From contig NZ_JARLLG010000004.1 in NCBI RefSeq assembly GCF_029382255.1, forward strand, positions 1-64,000: a DNA stretch of 64,000 nt, written 5' to 3'. Below are positions 43,504-52,511 of the stretch, piece after piece. The first letter of the stretch is position 1. Each line of letters opens with the position of its first letter. This stretch comes from Isoptericola croceus. Its GTDB lineage: Bacteria > Actinomycetota > Actinomycetes > Actinomycetales > Cellulomonadaceae. Below the pieces are notes generated by a model. The model was not told the DNA's origin. It made no database searches and saw nothing but the letters and a program-made list of their open reading frames with translations. The position numbers and the translations under genes are program-made.

Positions 43504-44670
43504 ATGGAGGCATCGGAACACCGGTACGCCGGCGACCACGTCAGGCTCCATCAGCCCGGGGTGTCGGTCCCCACCCGCGACGGGGTGGTCATGGTCCGGC
43601 TCGACCCGGGCGGCCCGGGTGGGCAGTCGGAGATGCTCACTTACGGCCAGGTGGTGGCGCTGGGTGGCGACTTCTACGGCGTCCCGGGCGAGAAGCCCAT
43701 CAGCGACGGCAGCACCACCAGCGACCGGGAACGGCTCTTCGACGAGGCGTTCAACACCCTGTGGACCGCGGACCGCGGCGAGCTGCACGCGATCCTGCGA
43801 TTGATGGAGGAGGAGTGGGAAGCCGTCGTCGTGGCTCACCCGGCCAGTCCGGAGAAGGCGTTCGCCGACCTCGGTGACTCGCTCAGCTACGCCTGGAACG
43901 AGGTGACCGGCGGAGCCCCGGCGAGCGAAGGGGCGTACGGGCTCTGGCGCAAGCCGGGACGGTTCATCCGCCTGGCCATCGCGAACATGGACCACTTCGG
44001 CAAGGACGCAGAGAAGGCCTACCTGGCCGGTCACGCGGCCGCCTGCGCGATGGCGCCGCACGACCTCAACCGCGCGATCGCCATGAACGCGTTCGCCGAC
44101 CACTACCTCACGGACCTCTTCGCCTCGGGCCACATCCGCACACCGCGGCGCCTGCTCAACGACACGGCGTGGACCGGTGAGAGCGCCCTCTCCCGGCAGA
44201 CGATCGGTGGTCTGCTGTCTCGTGCCATGCACGGCGAGGAGAACAGGACCGGGCTGCACGTCGCCTCGACACGCAAGCCGGAGGGCTGGGTCGCCTACGG
44301 CGACCGCGTCGAGCTCGAACCGAAGGCGGCGGCGAACCTGGCCGAGGCGATCAGAGCGGTACAGGCGTCCTTCGACGACGTCCTGCGCTCCGCGCAGGGC
44401 GTCCCGCCGACGTTCACCGCCCTGCAGTACGTCCCCCACGTTCCCGGGCCGTACCCCCCGACGCACGGCCCGAGCATCGCCCCGATGTTCGTCGACGTCC
44501 GCGGTGTGCCCGAGCTGCGCGGTCGCTGGCGCGACATGGGACCTGGTCCCACCGACGTGTACTCCTACGTGTCCCGGTACTTCTGGGGAACCACGGTGGC
44601 GGCCGTGTTCGGCAGGGACCTGCTCAGCGATGCCGAGCGAGCGTTCGCGAAGGCCTTCCTCGGGCAGTGA
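43504..44670 (+). CDS. phospholipase C/P1-nuclease-fold protein
   Basis: A 388-residue protein with no signal peptide. The central helical part has metal-type residues: NMDHFGKDAEKAYLAGHAAA, then AIAMNAFADHYLTDLFASGH and IRTPRRLL. The H-x3-D and D-H-Y-L-x-D-x-F-x-S-G-H pattern resembles the zinc phospholipase C/P1 nuclease superfamily. The N-terminus (VSVPTRDGVVMVRLDPGG) and C-terminus are not recognised. GAGAGGT lies before ATG 43504; GTG 43495 is in the same frame. It may act on phospholipids or nucleic acids, but neither is proven. Confidence 0.6.
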   Translation: MEASEHRYAGDHVRLHQPGVSVPTRDGVVMVRLDPGGPGGQSEMLTYGQVVALGGDFYGVPGEKPISDGSTTSDRERLFDEAFNTLWTADRGELHAILRLMEEEWEAVVVAHPASPEKAFADLGDSLSYAWNEVTGGAPASEGAYGLWRKPGRFIRLAIANMDHFGKDAEKAYLAGHAAACAMAPHDLNRAIAMNAFADHYLTDLFASGHIRTPRRLLNDTAWTGESALSRQTIGGLLSRAMHGEENRTGLHVASTRKPEGWVAYGDRVELEPKAAANLAEAIRAVQASFDDVLRSAQGVPPTFTALQYVPHVPGPYPPTHGPSIAPMFVDVRGVPELRGRWRDMGPGPTDVYSYVSRYFWGTTVAAVFGRDLLSDAERAFAKAFLGQ

Positions 44671-44714
44671 CCGGTGCCCGTGTCACGACCGGGCCGGTAT
44701 GCCAGGATCGGGGC

Positions 44715-45383
44715 ATGGGAACTGACCAGCCGTGGCACGACGTCGACTCCTACCTGGTGGGCGAGCTCGTGGAGGAGGACGACGCGCTCGTCGCCGCCCG
44801 CGAGCTGGGGCGCGAGCACGGGCTGCCGCCCATCGAGGTCGCACCGAACCAGGGCGCGTTCCTCGCGCTCGTGGCGCAGATGGTCGGCGCGCGACGTGTC
44901 CTCGAGCTGGGGACGCTCGCCGGGTACAGCACCATCTGGCTCGCGCGAGCCGTCGGGCCCGAGGGGCGCGTGACGACCGTCGAGCTCGACCCGCGGCACG
45001 CGGACGTCGCGCGGCAGAACCTGGGACGCGCGGGCCTCGCCGAGCGGGTCGACGTCGAGGTCGGCCCGGCGCTCGACGTGCTCGCCGGACTCGTCGACGC
45101 CGGCACCGAGGCGTACGACCTCGTGTTCATCGACGCCGACAAGGCGAACATGCCCGCCTACCTTGAGCTGACGCTGCGGTTGGTCCGCGCCGGCAGCGTG
45201 ATCGTCGGGGACAACGTGGTGCGTCGCGGCGGCGCCGTCGACCCGGCCAGCGAGGACCCGAACGTCCAGGGCGTGCGAGCGTTCCTCCACGCCCTCGGCA
45301 CCGATCCGCGGCTGGAGGCGACGGCGCTGCAGACGGTCGGCTCGAAGGGCTGGGACGGGTTCGCGATCGCCCGCGTGCGCTGA
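44715..45383 (+). CDS. SAM-dependent O-methyltransferase (family 3)
   Basis: A 222-residue methyltransferase of the catechol-O-methyltransferase-like family: PPIEVAPNQGAFLALVAQMV, SAM motif I VLELGTLAGYSTIWLARAVG, acidic strand VTTVELDPRHADVARQNLG, metal and catalytic Asp-Lys in YDLVFIDADKANMPAYLEL, and VIVGDNVVRRGG. It needs a divalent cation. ATG 44715 is better placed than 44667, whose first residues overlap the previous stop and look non-coding. Confidence 0.92.
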   Translation: MGTDQPWHDVDSYLVGELVEEDDALVAARELGREHGLPPIEVAPNQGAFLALVAQMVGARRVLELGTLAGYSTIWLARAVGPEGRVTTVELDPRHADVARQNLGRAGLAERVDVEVGPALDVLAGLVDAGTEAYDLVFIDADKANMPAYLELTLRLVRAGSVIVGDNVVRRGGAVDPASEDPNVQGVRAFLHALGTDPRLEATALQTVGSKGWDGFAIARVR

Positions 45384-45414
45384 GCGTGCGCATCCTCCGA
45401 GTCAACAGGAGGAG

Positions 45415-46143
45415 GTGTGCCAGCTGACCGCTGTGGTTCTCGTTCACGGTCTGTACCACTGCCCTGAGCACTTCGCGGTGGTGGCAGAACGCCTGCGTGC
45501 CGCAGGAGTCGAGGTCGTCCTGCCTGAGCTCCATCGGCGTTCGCTGCTCGCCGACACGGCGGCAGTCCAGGCGGCCGTCGACGCGCTGGAGTGCCCTCCG
45601 CTCGTGGTGGGCCACTCCTACGGCGGCTCGGTGATCACCGGGGTGCGTGGAGCAGGACACCTGGTCTACCTGGCGGCCTTCGTCCTGGACGTCGGCGAGA
45701 GTGCCGCGGGCCTGGGTGGGGCGTCCGCGAAGCTCCGGGGAGCGATCAGGCCTGGACCCGACGGCGCGACGAGCCTGGATCCCGATCAGGCGGCGGGCGT
45801 CCTCTATGGTGACTGTCCCGAGCCCCTCGCCCGCTGGGCGATCGGTCTCTTGCGCGTGCAGGCTCCTGGTTGCGGGCGAGGAACTCCCGAGCATCACGCC
45901 TGGAAGCACGTGCCGTCGACCTACGTCGTCTGTGCCAACGACCAGGCGATCGATCCGGGTCTGCAGCGGATGATGGCCGGACGCTGCACCTCGGTGCGCG
46001 AATGGCCGACGGGACACTCCCCGTTCGTCGGCAGGGCCGAGCTCGTCGTGGAACTCGTGCACGAGCTGCTCTCACCGGGAACCCCGCGGATGTCCCGCGG
46101 AGTCGGCCAGACGCCTCGGGCCTCGTCGGCGAAGCCGAACTGA
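45415..46143 (+). CDS. alpha/beta hydrolase
   Basis: A 242-residue alpha/beta hydrolase. The oxyanion strand is VVLVHGLYHCPEHFAVVAER, the nucleophile elbow VVGHSYGGSVITG, the acid in VVCANDQAIDPGLQ and the His in WPTGHSPFVGRAE. The layout is that of small esterases or salicylate-esterase-like proteins. The GTG at 45415 sits only 2 bases after AGGAGG, so an in-frame alternative slightly downstream (GTG 45433) is possible, though it would trim the first strand. Substrate unknown. Confidence 0.88.
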   Translation: MCQLTAVVLVHGLYHCPEHFAVVAERLRAAGVEVVLPELHRRSLLADTAAVQAAVDALECPPLVVGHSYGGSVITGVRGAGHLVYLAAFVLDVGESAAGLGGASAKLRGAIRPGPDGATSLDPDQAAGVLYGDCPEPLARWAIGLLRVQAPGCGRGTPEHHAWKHVPSTYVVCANDQAIDPGLQRMMAGRCTSVREWPTGHSPFVGRAELVVELVHELLSPGTPRMSRGVGQTPRASSAKPN

Positions 46144-46149
46144 CGGTTG

Positions 46150-46166
46150 GTGGCGATCGCCGCCAC
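46150..46166. terminator. possible bidirectional terminator
   Basis: GTGGCG-ATCGC-CGCCAC forms a short perfect hairpin between the convergent hydrolase and phosphatase genes, without a T tract. Confidence 0.35.
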
Positions 46167-46170
46167 ATGG

Positions 46171-46722
46171 TCAGAGTGTTGGATGGTCCGCAGCACGCGG
46201 TAGGCCCTGGGCATGCACGGTGATCACGTCGGGCATGGCGAGGGTTCGCCAGCGCTCAAGGTCGGGCTCGGTACCGGTGAGCTCGGCCGCGAGCAGGGTC
46301 CAGGCAGTTCCGTGACCGACCAGCACCACATCCTTCCCAGGGCTCGCGACCAGGAGCTCTCGGGCCGCCTTGACCACTCGTCGGCGGGTCTCCTCCAGCG
46401 CCTCCCAGCCGTCGCGGACTGCCGAGTCCGGTCGGGCGAATGCCTCGGCCATCGCGTTCTGGAAGTCGTCGACCCAGGCGCCCACGCCTCGGTCGTGCTC
46501 GCGCAGGTCGTCGACGACGTCGACCTCCCGTCCCGCCAACAGGTACGCCGTGCGCGCGGCTTTGGGCTCTGGCGAGGTGAACCAGACGGCGTCGTCTGAC
46601 CAGGGCGCGCGTGAGGCAAGCTCGGCGACGGCGTCCTCATGCTTCGGATCGAGCTGCCAGGCAGGTGCCGGCGTGCCGGGGACGATGCTGGGCCGACCGT
46701 GCCTGACGAGGTACAGAGCCAT
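46171..46722 (-). CDS. histidine phosphatase family protein
   Basis: A 183-residue phosphoglycerate-mutase-like protein. The catalytic RHG is in LYLVRHGRPSIV, a second Arg lies in SPEPKAARTAYL, the acid in DDLREHDRGVGAW, and the second His in VVLVGHGTAWTLLAAEL. All four catalytic residues are present, so it should be an active phosphatase on an unknown small substrate. A TAGCG-type box lies near the start; no ribosome site is evident. Confidence 0.88.
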   Translation of the reverse strand: MALYLVRHGRPSIVPGTPAPAWQLDPKHEDAVAELASRAPWSDDAVWFTSPEPKAARTAYLLAGREVDVVDDLREHDRGVGAWVDDFQNAMAEAFARPDSAVRDGWEALEETRRRVVKAARELLVASPGKDVVLVGHGTAWTLLAAELTGTEPDLERWRTLAMPDVITVHAQGLPRAADHPTL

Positions 46723-46740
46723 GGCGGCACGCTAGCAATC

Positions 46741-46851
46741 GGTAGCGACGGATCCCCGCTGCTGACCATCGCCTAGTTCTTCGACAGCAACGACCTCGTG
46801 TTCGCGGACGGATACGACGAGCTGTGCGACACGCCGTCCGTGCCGGACGGA
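46741..46851 (+). pseudogene. internally deleted relic of the gene family at 49885
   Basis: Plus-strand bases 46741-46797 parallel 49922-49980 of the intact gene: GGATCCCCGCTGCTGACC, then GTTCTTCGACAGCAACGAC (intact: GTTCTTCGACGGCAACGAC). Translated, SPLLTIA-stop-FFDSND matches IPMLTLAEFFDGND with the Glu codon turned to TAG. After a deletion of about 85 codons the relic resumes with DELCDTPSVPDG, matching DEFCDVPAVPDG at the intact C-terminus. It overlaps the 3' end of the minus-strand gene. Confidence 0.75.
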
Positions 46852-47720
46852 GCGCCCATCCAGAACGTGAGGCTGGCATCAAGATCTGCTCGCAGGGCAT
46901 CCACGCGGTAGCCGGGTGCCTTGCGGAGCAGCTTCGTCCCGATGGCGGCGACGATCGTGCGCAGGTCGTCGGCGAGGCCCGCGCACTGTTCAGGCAAGGG
47001 CACGGGTGCTTCGGCCGCTGTGTAGTGTCTCGTGACGGTCAGCATGGTCTCGCCCTTGCGGCGCGACATCCGGCCGACGTCCAGCCGAGGCCTGACAAAG
47101 CTGCGGACCCCGTCGCGCGCGATCACGTCCGCCGGAGCGTGGAAGTACTCCTTGGCGAGGCCTGGCCCTCCGTCCGGGAAGCTCCAGGCCAGACGGATGC
47201 CGGCATAGCCGAAGCCTGCCCCGTAGTCGCGGGCGAGCCGCTGATCGAGCAGCCCGCGCAGCCGCTCGGCCTCCGCGGCGAAAGGCACAGCTTCGCGCTG
47301 GACGTGGCCGAAGCGCGTCAGGCGCAGCGGGTTCTTCGGCAGCATCACCCGCTGGGTGTCGAGTCGTTCACGGGCTCCGGTCGTGGTCGGCGTCGCGCCG
47401 TCGAGCACGAGCATCCCCCCGCGCACGACCCAACCGCGTTCACCTCCGTCGGCCAGGGAGAAGTCCGCCCGCTTCAGAGACGTGTACATCGACCCGTTGA
47501 TCCAGCGATCTGCGATCGCCTCGACGGCGGTCTCCGCACCCCACCCGAGGAGGGCGAGCGCCTCGCACACGCGCACCAGGCGGTTCCACTCGGTGGCGTT
47601 GCCGTAGTTCCGCAGCCGTGCGAACTCCGCGAGCAGCAGTGCCCGGGTCTCGTCGGAGTCGTTCGCTCGTCCCCACTCGTGCAGATGGTCGAGATCGTCG
47701 CGAGCGAACAGTTCTTCCAC
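46773..47720 (-). CDS. hypothetical protein, possibly with a foreign C-terminal tail
   Basis: A 315-residue soluble protein I do not recognise. It opens MEELFARDDLDHLHEWGRAN, has ARLRNYGNATEWNRLVRVCE, and a Trp/Arg-rich core (GYAGIRLAWSFPDGGPGLAK). There is no signal, membrane segment or known motif. The last 25-30 residues (TDGVSHSSSYPSANTRSLLS) are antisense to a plus-strand relic at 46741-46851, and the stop itself lies in the relic's CTAG. The natural C-terminus may have been nearer LDASLTFW, with the present tail acquired by readthrough into the relic. Confidence 0.6.
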   Translation of the reverse strand: MEELFARDDLDHLHEWGRANDSDETRALLLAEFARLRNYGNATEWNRLVRVCEALALLGWGAETAVEAIADRWINGSMYTSLKRADFSLADGGERGWVVRGGMLVLDGATPTTTGARERLDTQRVMLPKNPLRLTRFGHVQREAVPFAAEAERLRGLLDQRLARDYGAGFGYAGIRLAWSFPDGGPGLAKEYFHAPADVIARDGVRSFVRPRLDVGRMSRRKGETMLTVTRHYTAAEAPVPLPEQCAGLADDLRTIVAAIGTKLLRKAPGYRVDALRADLDASLTFWMGAPSGTDGVSHSSSYPSANTRSLLSKN

Positions 47721-47766
47721 CCGCCCAGGCTAGATCAGGGCCGCGGCCACGCCGGCCGGCTGACCT

Positions 47767-49422
47767 TCATGCCAGGCCCGATTCCCCGTCCTCGTTCTCC
47801 CCGAGATGGTCGGCGATGTGGTCGAGCACCGCTGCGGTCGCCGCGGAGTACGGCTCGATCACGACGTCGGCATCGGTCTCCTCCAGGCGCTGCGCGTCGC
47901 GAGCCGAGATGGCGGTCAGGGCGATGCACCCGGGGTATCCGTGGTGGCGCAGGGCATGCAGCAGGGTGAGGTTGACGTCGGCCGACGGGACCGTGCACAC
48001 CACCCAGCGTGCCTGGGCGAGCGGGAGCGACTCCAGGAAGTCGATGTCCTCGGCGCTGCCGAAGAGCGCCGTGACGCCGCGACCGTTCCACGCGTTGACG
48101 ATGTCGGGGTCGAAGTCGACCGCGACGACGGACCGGCCCGCTGCGGTGAGCCGGTCCACGAGCTGACCGCCGAGCCGGCCGAGGCCGTAGACCAGGATGT
48201 CGGCCTCGGGTGCGTCGTCGGGAATCGTGTGCTGGTGGGCGGTGCGACGCTGGAAGACGCCCAGGAACGGGCTGAGCTTCTCGAACAAGGGCTGGGAGTA
48301 CAGGATCATGTAGGTCGAGGCGCCGATGGTGATCAGTCCGACGACGGTGATGAGGCTGACCGTGAAGGACGTGATGTGGCCCAGGCTGAGCCCGAGCGCG
48401 GCGAGGATGAGCGAGAACTCACTGATCTGGGCGACCGTGAGCCCGGCCTTGAAGGACACCCGCACGGGGTACCCCATCAGCCCCATGATGACCAGCACGA
48501 TCAGCGGGTTCCCGACGAGGACGAACGCCGACAGCACGGCGGCCTCGCTGAGCTGGCGGGAGGCGTCGGCGAACTCCAGCTGCGCGCCGAGCGCCAGGAA
48601 GAAGAACAGCAGGAGGAAGTCGCGCAGGCTGACGAGCCTCGCGCCGATGGCCTCGCGGAACGGTGTCGACGCCAGCGACATCCCGGCGAGGAACGCGCCG
48701 ACCTCCGTGCTGAACCCGAGCCAGGCGCTCGTCGCGGCGATGGAGACCGCCCAGGCGACCGCGAAGAGCACGAGCAGCTCCTGGGAGCGAGCCACGTGGT
48801 GGAGCAGTCGGGGGATGACGTAGCGCATGGCCAGGGCGACCCCGGCGAGCAGCGCGACACCCTTGCCGATCACGAGGGTGACGTCGAGTGCGACGTTGTC
48901 GCTGGTCTCCTGCCCGAAGGCGGTCAGGGCGATCATGACCAGGACCACGACGAGGTCCTGCACGATGAGGAAGCCGACGGCGATGCGCCCGTGCAGCTCG
49001 TCGATCTCCCGCTTGTCCGACAGCAGCTTGACGATGATGATCGTCGAGGAGAACGTCAGGGCCACCGCGACGTAGAGGGCCGTGACATGGTCCATGCCGA
49101 GGGCCAGAGCGATGCCGTAGCCGATCGCGGCCGTGAACGCGACCTGGCCCAGACCGGTGGCGAGCGCGACCGGACCGGTCGTGCGGATGAGGTGGAGGTC
49201 GAGCCGCAGGCCGACCAGGAACAGCAGGATCGTGATGCCGAGGTGCCCCAGCAGCTCGATCTCCTCGATGTCGCTGGCCCACCCGGTACCGACCGGCCCG
49301 ACCAGGATCCCGACACCGATGAACGCGACGATCAACGGCTGCCGCAGACGGTTCGCGAGCAGGCCGACGCCGGCCGCCACCGCGAGGATCGCTGCGAGCA
49401 ACGAGAGGTCCTGCCCTGTCAT
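47767..49422 (-). CDS. KefB-like cation:proton antiporter (CPA2) with TrkA-N domain
   Basis: A 551-residue protein. Twelve to thirteen membrane segments (residues about 5-385) include the CPA2 core FSTEVGAFLAGMSLASTPFR and the earlier ALTFSSTIIIVKLLSDKREI. A cytoplasmic TrkA-N Rossmann domain follows (ILVYGLGRLGGQLVDRLTAA; VVAVDFDPDIVNAW; RWVVCTVPSADVNL). It exchanges K+ or Na+ for protons, probably gated by NAD(H). ATG 49422 is preceded by GGGAGGTGG; an upstream ATG at 49491 adds 23 poorly coding residues. Confidence 0.92.
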   Translation of the reverse strand: MTGQDLSLLAAILAVAAGVGLLANRLRQPLIVAFIGVGILVGPVGTGWASDIEEIELLGHLGITILLFLVGLRLDLHLIRTTGPVALATGLGQVAFTAAIGYGIALALGMDHVTALYVAVALTFSSTIIIVKLLSDKREIDELHGRIAVGFLIVQDLVVVLVMIALTAFGQETSDNVALDVTLVIGKGVALLAGVALAMRYVIPRLLHHVARSQELLVLFAVAWAVSIAATSAWLGFSTEVGAFLAGMSLASTPFREAIGARLVSLRDFLLLFFFLALGAQLEFADASRQLSEAAVLSAFVLVGNPLIVLVIMGLMGYPVRVSFKAGLTVAQISEFSLILAALGLSLGHITSFTVSLITVVGLITIGASTYMILYSQPLFEKLSPFLGVFQRRTAHQHTIPDDAPEADILVYGLGRLGGQLVDRLTAAGRSVVAVDFDPDIVNAWNGRGVTALFGSAEDIDFLESLPLAQARWVVCTVPSADVNLTLLHALRHHGYPGCIALTAISARDAQRLEETDADVVIEPYSAATAAVLDHIADHLGENEDGESGLA

Positions 49423-49884
49423 CGGGCGACCACCTCCCTCCGAGACCGCCGGTCCGCACGGGCGGCGAAGCTGCTCTGCACCATGGCGCATGAGCGAGAT
49501 GCCACCACCGTGTCACCCCTACGACGGCTCGGCAGGTCGGGGCGGACGACGGCGGCAGTCGTCACCGGATCTGTCGGGCGTGGAGGGGGGCGCCAGCGTG
49601 CGAGGCGAGGTCAGGACCGTCGTCGGCCGACCGTGCTGGTGGTGCGTCAGGTTGCCTGCTAAAACTGCACTAGGCATCATGTCAAATGCGCATCAGGGTT
49701 CCTGCCAGGGCTGTATCAGCAAGGGGCCAGAACAGGACGGTGCTCATCTCTTCCTTCCGCAGCTGGCCGGCGCCGAGGCGTCGCCCTCAACATGTCACCT
49801 GCGGCCCGTCGCCACCAGTCCCGGTCACGCGCGCCGTCGCGGCCTGGCGAGCCGAATGGCGTGCGGCGCCCTAGCATCGTCCCC
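49423..49884. other. intergenic region, no gene seen
   Basis: This stretch separates the antiporter from the next gene. It has scattered start codons but no frame with consistent third-position GC, and around 49660-49740 its GC is lower than the surroundings. It holds a TAGCAT box at 49872-49877 for the next gene. I see no tRNA fold or strong dyad. Confidence 0.5.
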
Positions 49885-50313
49885 GTGATCACCCGCGATG
49901 AGGTCCTGGGGCGTGCCGCCGACGGCGGCGACCGGATCCCGATGCTGACCCTCGCCGAGTTCTTCGACGGCAACGACGTCGAGGACTCCATCGCGCCGAA
50001 CCAGTACGGCTACGGGCGGCCCGACCTTGCCGAGATCGCCGCGCGCCTGAGAGCCCTCGAGGTGGACGACGCCGTGGCATGGGTGCGGGTCCAGCTGCAC
50101 GAGGAGATGTTCGAGGACGACTACGACGACGTCGTGGCGGAGTCGGTGGCGATCTGCACCGCGCTGCCGGACGACGTCGTGGACGTCCGCGTCGGCGTGG
50201 AGGAGCTGCAGTCGGAGCCCGTGTGGGAAGGCCTCTCCTACGACCGGGACGAGTTCTGCGACGTGCCGGCCGTGCCGGACGGGCACCGCGTGCTGACGCT
50301 CGTCTGGAACTGA
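49885..50313 (+). CDS. hypothetical acidic protein, family also present as a relic at 46741
   Basis: A 142-residue acidic protein: IPMLTLAEFFDGNDVEDSIA, NQYGYGRPDLAEIAARLRAL, AVAWVRVQLHEEMFEDDYDD and ending VPAVPDGHRVLTLVWN. The EFF-G-N-x-E-D-S-I-A-P-N-Q block looks like a small family I cannot name with certainty. It has no signal or membrane part. GTG 49885 has TAGCAT 8 bases before it and no ribosome site, so it is probably leaderless. Confidence 0.7.
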   Translation: MITRDEVLGRAADGGDRIPMLTLAEFFDGNDVEDSIAPNQYGYGRPDLAEIAARLRALEVDDAVAWVRVQLHEEMFEDDYDDVVAESVAICTALPDDVVDVRVGVEELQSEPVWEGLSYDRDEFCDVPAVPDGHRVLTLVWN

Positions 50314-50354
50314 GCGGCGCCCTGCTCGGGTAGCCCGCGCGGGCCGACGCACGG

Positions 50355-50726
50355 TCAGGGCGGCCAGTAGCCGCCCAAGAATCCCCAGCCGTATACCGCG
50401 GCGCACAGCCCGACGAGAGCGACCAGGATGACCAGGCGTCGCCGAGGTCGGGGCGCGGTCGGCTCGGGCGCCGTCGACGCCGGCGGCGACGGCGTGGTGC
50501 CGGACCGTACAGCCGCGACGACCGCCACGACGAGAGCGACCATGACGACGGTGCCAGCCACCATCACGACCGCGGCGTCCTGGGGGAGCGCGGGGCAGCC
50601 CGCGGGCGCGTCGTCGTCGGGGCAGGTCCGCCAGGGCTGCAGGAGGAAGACGAACGTGACGACCGCTGCGACGCCGGCGGTCGTCACGGAGGTTCGGACG
50701 ATCGACGTCGGTCGCTGCGTTCTCAT
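50355..50726 (-). CDS. hypothetical membrane protein
   Basis: A 123-residue protein with three hydrophobic segments: VTTAGVAAVVTFVFLLQ, AVVMVAGTVVMVALVVAVVA and LVILVALVGLCAAVYGWGFL. A Cys-containing loop (RTCPDDDAPAGCPALPQ) lies between the first two and could form an external disulfide. It ends GGYWPP. No family is recognised. Confidence 0.6.
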   Translation of the reverse strand: MRTQRPTSIVRTSVTTAGVAAVVTFVFLLQPWRTCPDDDAPAGCPALPQDAAVVMVAGTVVMVALVVAVVAAVRSGTTPSPPASTAPEPTAPRPRRRLVILVALVGLCAAVYGWGFLGGYWPP

Positions 50727-50838
50727 TCGCGCAACGTAGCGGACGGTGGCTCCGTGGCAGCCCGGTGCGAGTGATCCGTGTGCGCTTCTGTCAGGGACAC
50801 TGGGGGGCAGCAGCTTTTTCCGAGACAAGGAGTTCACA

Positions 50839-51771
50839 GTGCCCCAGGGAACAGTCCGATGGTTCGACACCGACCGAGGGTTCGGCTTCATCGACCTCGG
50901 GAACGACGCCGAGGACCTGTTCGTGCATGCGTCCGAGATCGTCGGAGACGACGGGCCGAAGGTGCTCCGCGAGGGGCAGGCCGTCGAGTTCGAGGTGGGC
51001 GAGGGTGACCGTGGCCCGCAGGCGCGACGGGTCCGGGTCACGGGCGACCTGGCCGCCGACGCGCCCGCGGGCGTGCTCGGCACCGTCAGCTGGTACGAGC
51101 CGGCCAAGGGGTACGGGTTCGTCACGCCCGACGGCGGTCGCGGCGAGATCTTCGTGCACAGCTCGGCCATCGTCGGGGGCGGTGTGATCTTGGAGGGGCA
51201 GCGGGTGGCGTTCCTCGTCGTCGAGGGGGAGAAGGGGCCGCAGGCGGACCACCTGCTGCCGCTCGCGGCGGAGGCCGCGCGGCATGCTGCGCCCTCAGAT
51301 GGCGCGGACGGCACCGTGACCTGGTACGACGGCACCAAGGGCTTCGGGTTCATCGCTCCCGAGACGGGCGGTGAGGACGTCTTCGTCCACGTCAAGGCGC
51401 TGACCGGTGGCCTGACCGAGCTCTCCGAGGGTGCTCGCGTGACGTACGACGTCGTCGCCGGCGACAAGGGGCCGAACGCCCGCAACGTGCGGCTCGTGCG
51501 TGGCTCCGGTGCGCGCGGTGGCGCGGACCGTGGCCGGTCGGGCCGTCCCGCGGCGTCCGGCGGCCCAGTGCGCGGAGGTGAGGGCACCGTCGCGCGCTAC
51601 GACGCGGACCGGGGGTTCGGCTTCATCACCCCGGATTCCGGGGGCGAGGACCTATTCGTGCACGTGTCGGTCGTGCGGGGCTCCGAGGTCCTGGAGGAGG
51701 GCGACCGGGTCCGCTTCAAGGTGCGTCAGAGCGACCGGGGGCCGCAGGCCGACGGTGTCGAGCTGGTGTGA
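50839..51771 (+). CDS. cold-shock protein with four tandem CSD domains
   Basis: A 310-residue protein made of four cold-shock domains, at about residues 3-68, 79-142, 157-220 and 248-310. RNP1 motifs are RGFGFI, KGYGFV, KGFGFI and RGFGFI; RNP2 motifs are LFVH, IFVH, VFVH and LFVH. Linkers are Ala-rich ([23 protein letters not shown]), and the third is Gly/Arg-rich ([19 protein letters not shown]), like an RNA-binding tail. AAGGAG (50827-50832) precedes GTG 50839. Each CSD binds single-stranded RNA or DNA, so the protein could act as a multivalent RNA chaperone. Most bacterial CSPs have one domain of about 67 residues. Confidence 0.93.
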   Translation: MPQGTVRWFDTDRGFGFIDLGNDAEDLFVHASEIVGDDGPKVLREGQAVEFEVGEGDRGPQARRVRVTGDLAADAPAGVLGTVSWYEPAKGYGFVTPDGGRGEIFVHSSAIVGGGVILEGQRVAFLVVEGEKGPQADHLLPLAAEAARHAAPSDGADGTVTWYDGTKGFGFIAPETGGEDVFVHVKALTGGLTELSEGARVTYDVVAGDKGPNARNVRLVRGSGARGGADRGRSGRPAASGGPVRGGEGTVARYDADRGFGFITPDSGGEDLFVHVSVVRGSEVLEEGDRVRFKVRQSDRGPQADGVELV

Positions 51772-51839
51772 GCAAGGCGTGATGGAGTGAGGTCTTGTCA
51801 AGGGGCAGGGCGAGTCGCCTGTTGCTTCCTCGAGGGTGA

Positions 51840-52511
51840 TCAGCGGGGGTCGCCCGCGGTGACGAGGCCCGACTCATAGGCGCAGATGACGGCCTGAGCG
51901 CGGTCTCGCAGGCCTAGCTTGGCGAAGATCTTGCCGACGTGCGTCTTCACGGTCTGCACCGAGACGACGAGGTGCGCGGCGATGTCCGTGTTGGACATGC
52001 CGCGGGCGACGAGCCGCAGCACCTCGGTCTCGCGTGCGGTCAACGACTCCAGCATGGACGTGCGCACGGGTTCGGTCGGGCGCGCGAAGAACTCCTCGAT
52101 GAGCCGTCGTGTCACCGACGGCGCGAGCAGCGCCTCGCCAGACGCCACGACACGGACGGCGGTGATGAGGTCCTCGGGCGGGGCATCTTTCAGCAGGAAC
52201 CCGCTGGCGCCCAACCTGAGCGCCTCGTACACGTAGTCGTCGACGTCGAACGTCGTGAGCATGAGGATGCGGGTCAGATGGGCTCCGTCGGACGTCGCCA
52301 GGATGCGCCGCGCCGCTTCGAGCCCGTCCATCCGAGGCATCCGGACATCCATGAGCACCAGGTCGGGGTGGTGGAGCCGGGCCGCAGCCACGGCCGCTTC
52401 ACCGTCCTCGGCGTCGGCGACCACCTCGATGTCGCTCTGCGCGTTGAGCAGTGCGGCGAACCCTGCCCTGACCATCGCCTGATCGTCGGCGATCATCAAT
52501 CGGATCGTCAT
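51840..52511 (-). CDS. NarL/FixJ-type response regulator
   Basis: A 223-residue regulator. The receiver has RLMIADDQAMVRAGFAALLN, phospho-Asp in LVLMDVRMPRMDG and Lys in GFLLKDAPPEDL. The LuxR HTH has LTARETEVLRLVARGMSNTD and VSVQTVKTHVGKIFAKLGLR. Its ATG overlaps the kinase stop (ATGA), so the pair is one operon with the kinase first. Confidence 0.94.
   Translation of the reverse strand: MTIRLMIADDQAMVRAGFAALLNAQSDIEVVADAEDGEAAVAAARLHHPDLVLMDVRMPRMDGLEAARRILATSDGAHLTRILMLTTFDVDDYVYEALRLGASGFLLKDAPPEDLITAVRVVASGEALLAPSVTRRLIEEFFARPTEPVRTSMLESLTARETEVLRLVARGMSNTDIAAHLVVSVQTVKTHVGKIFAKLGLRDRAQAVICAYESGLVTAGDPR

Noticed and set aside
49640-49740. Lower-GC patch that might hide a tRNA or small RNA
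   Set aside because: No cloverleaf, anticodon arm or terminator could be drawn; it shows only a few short repeats.
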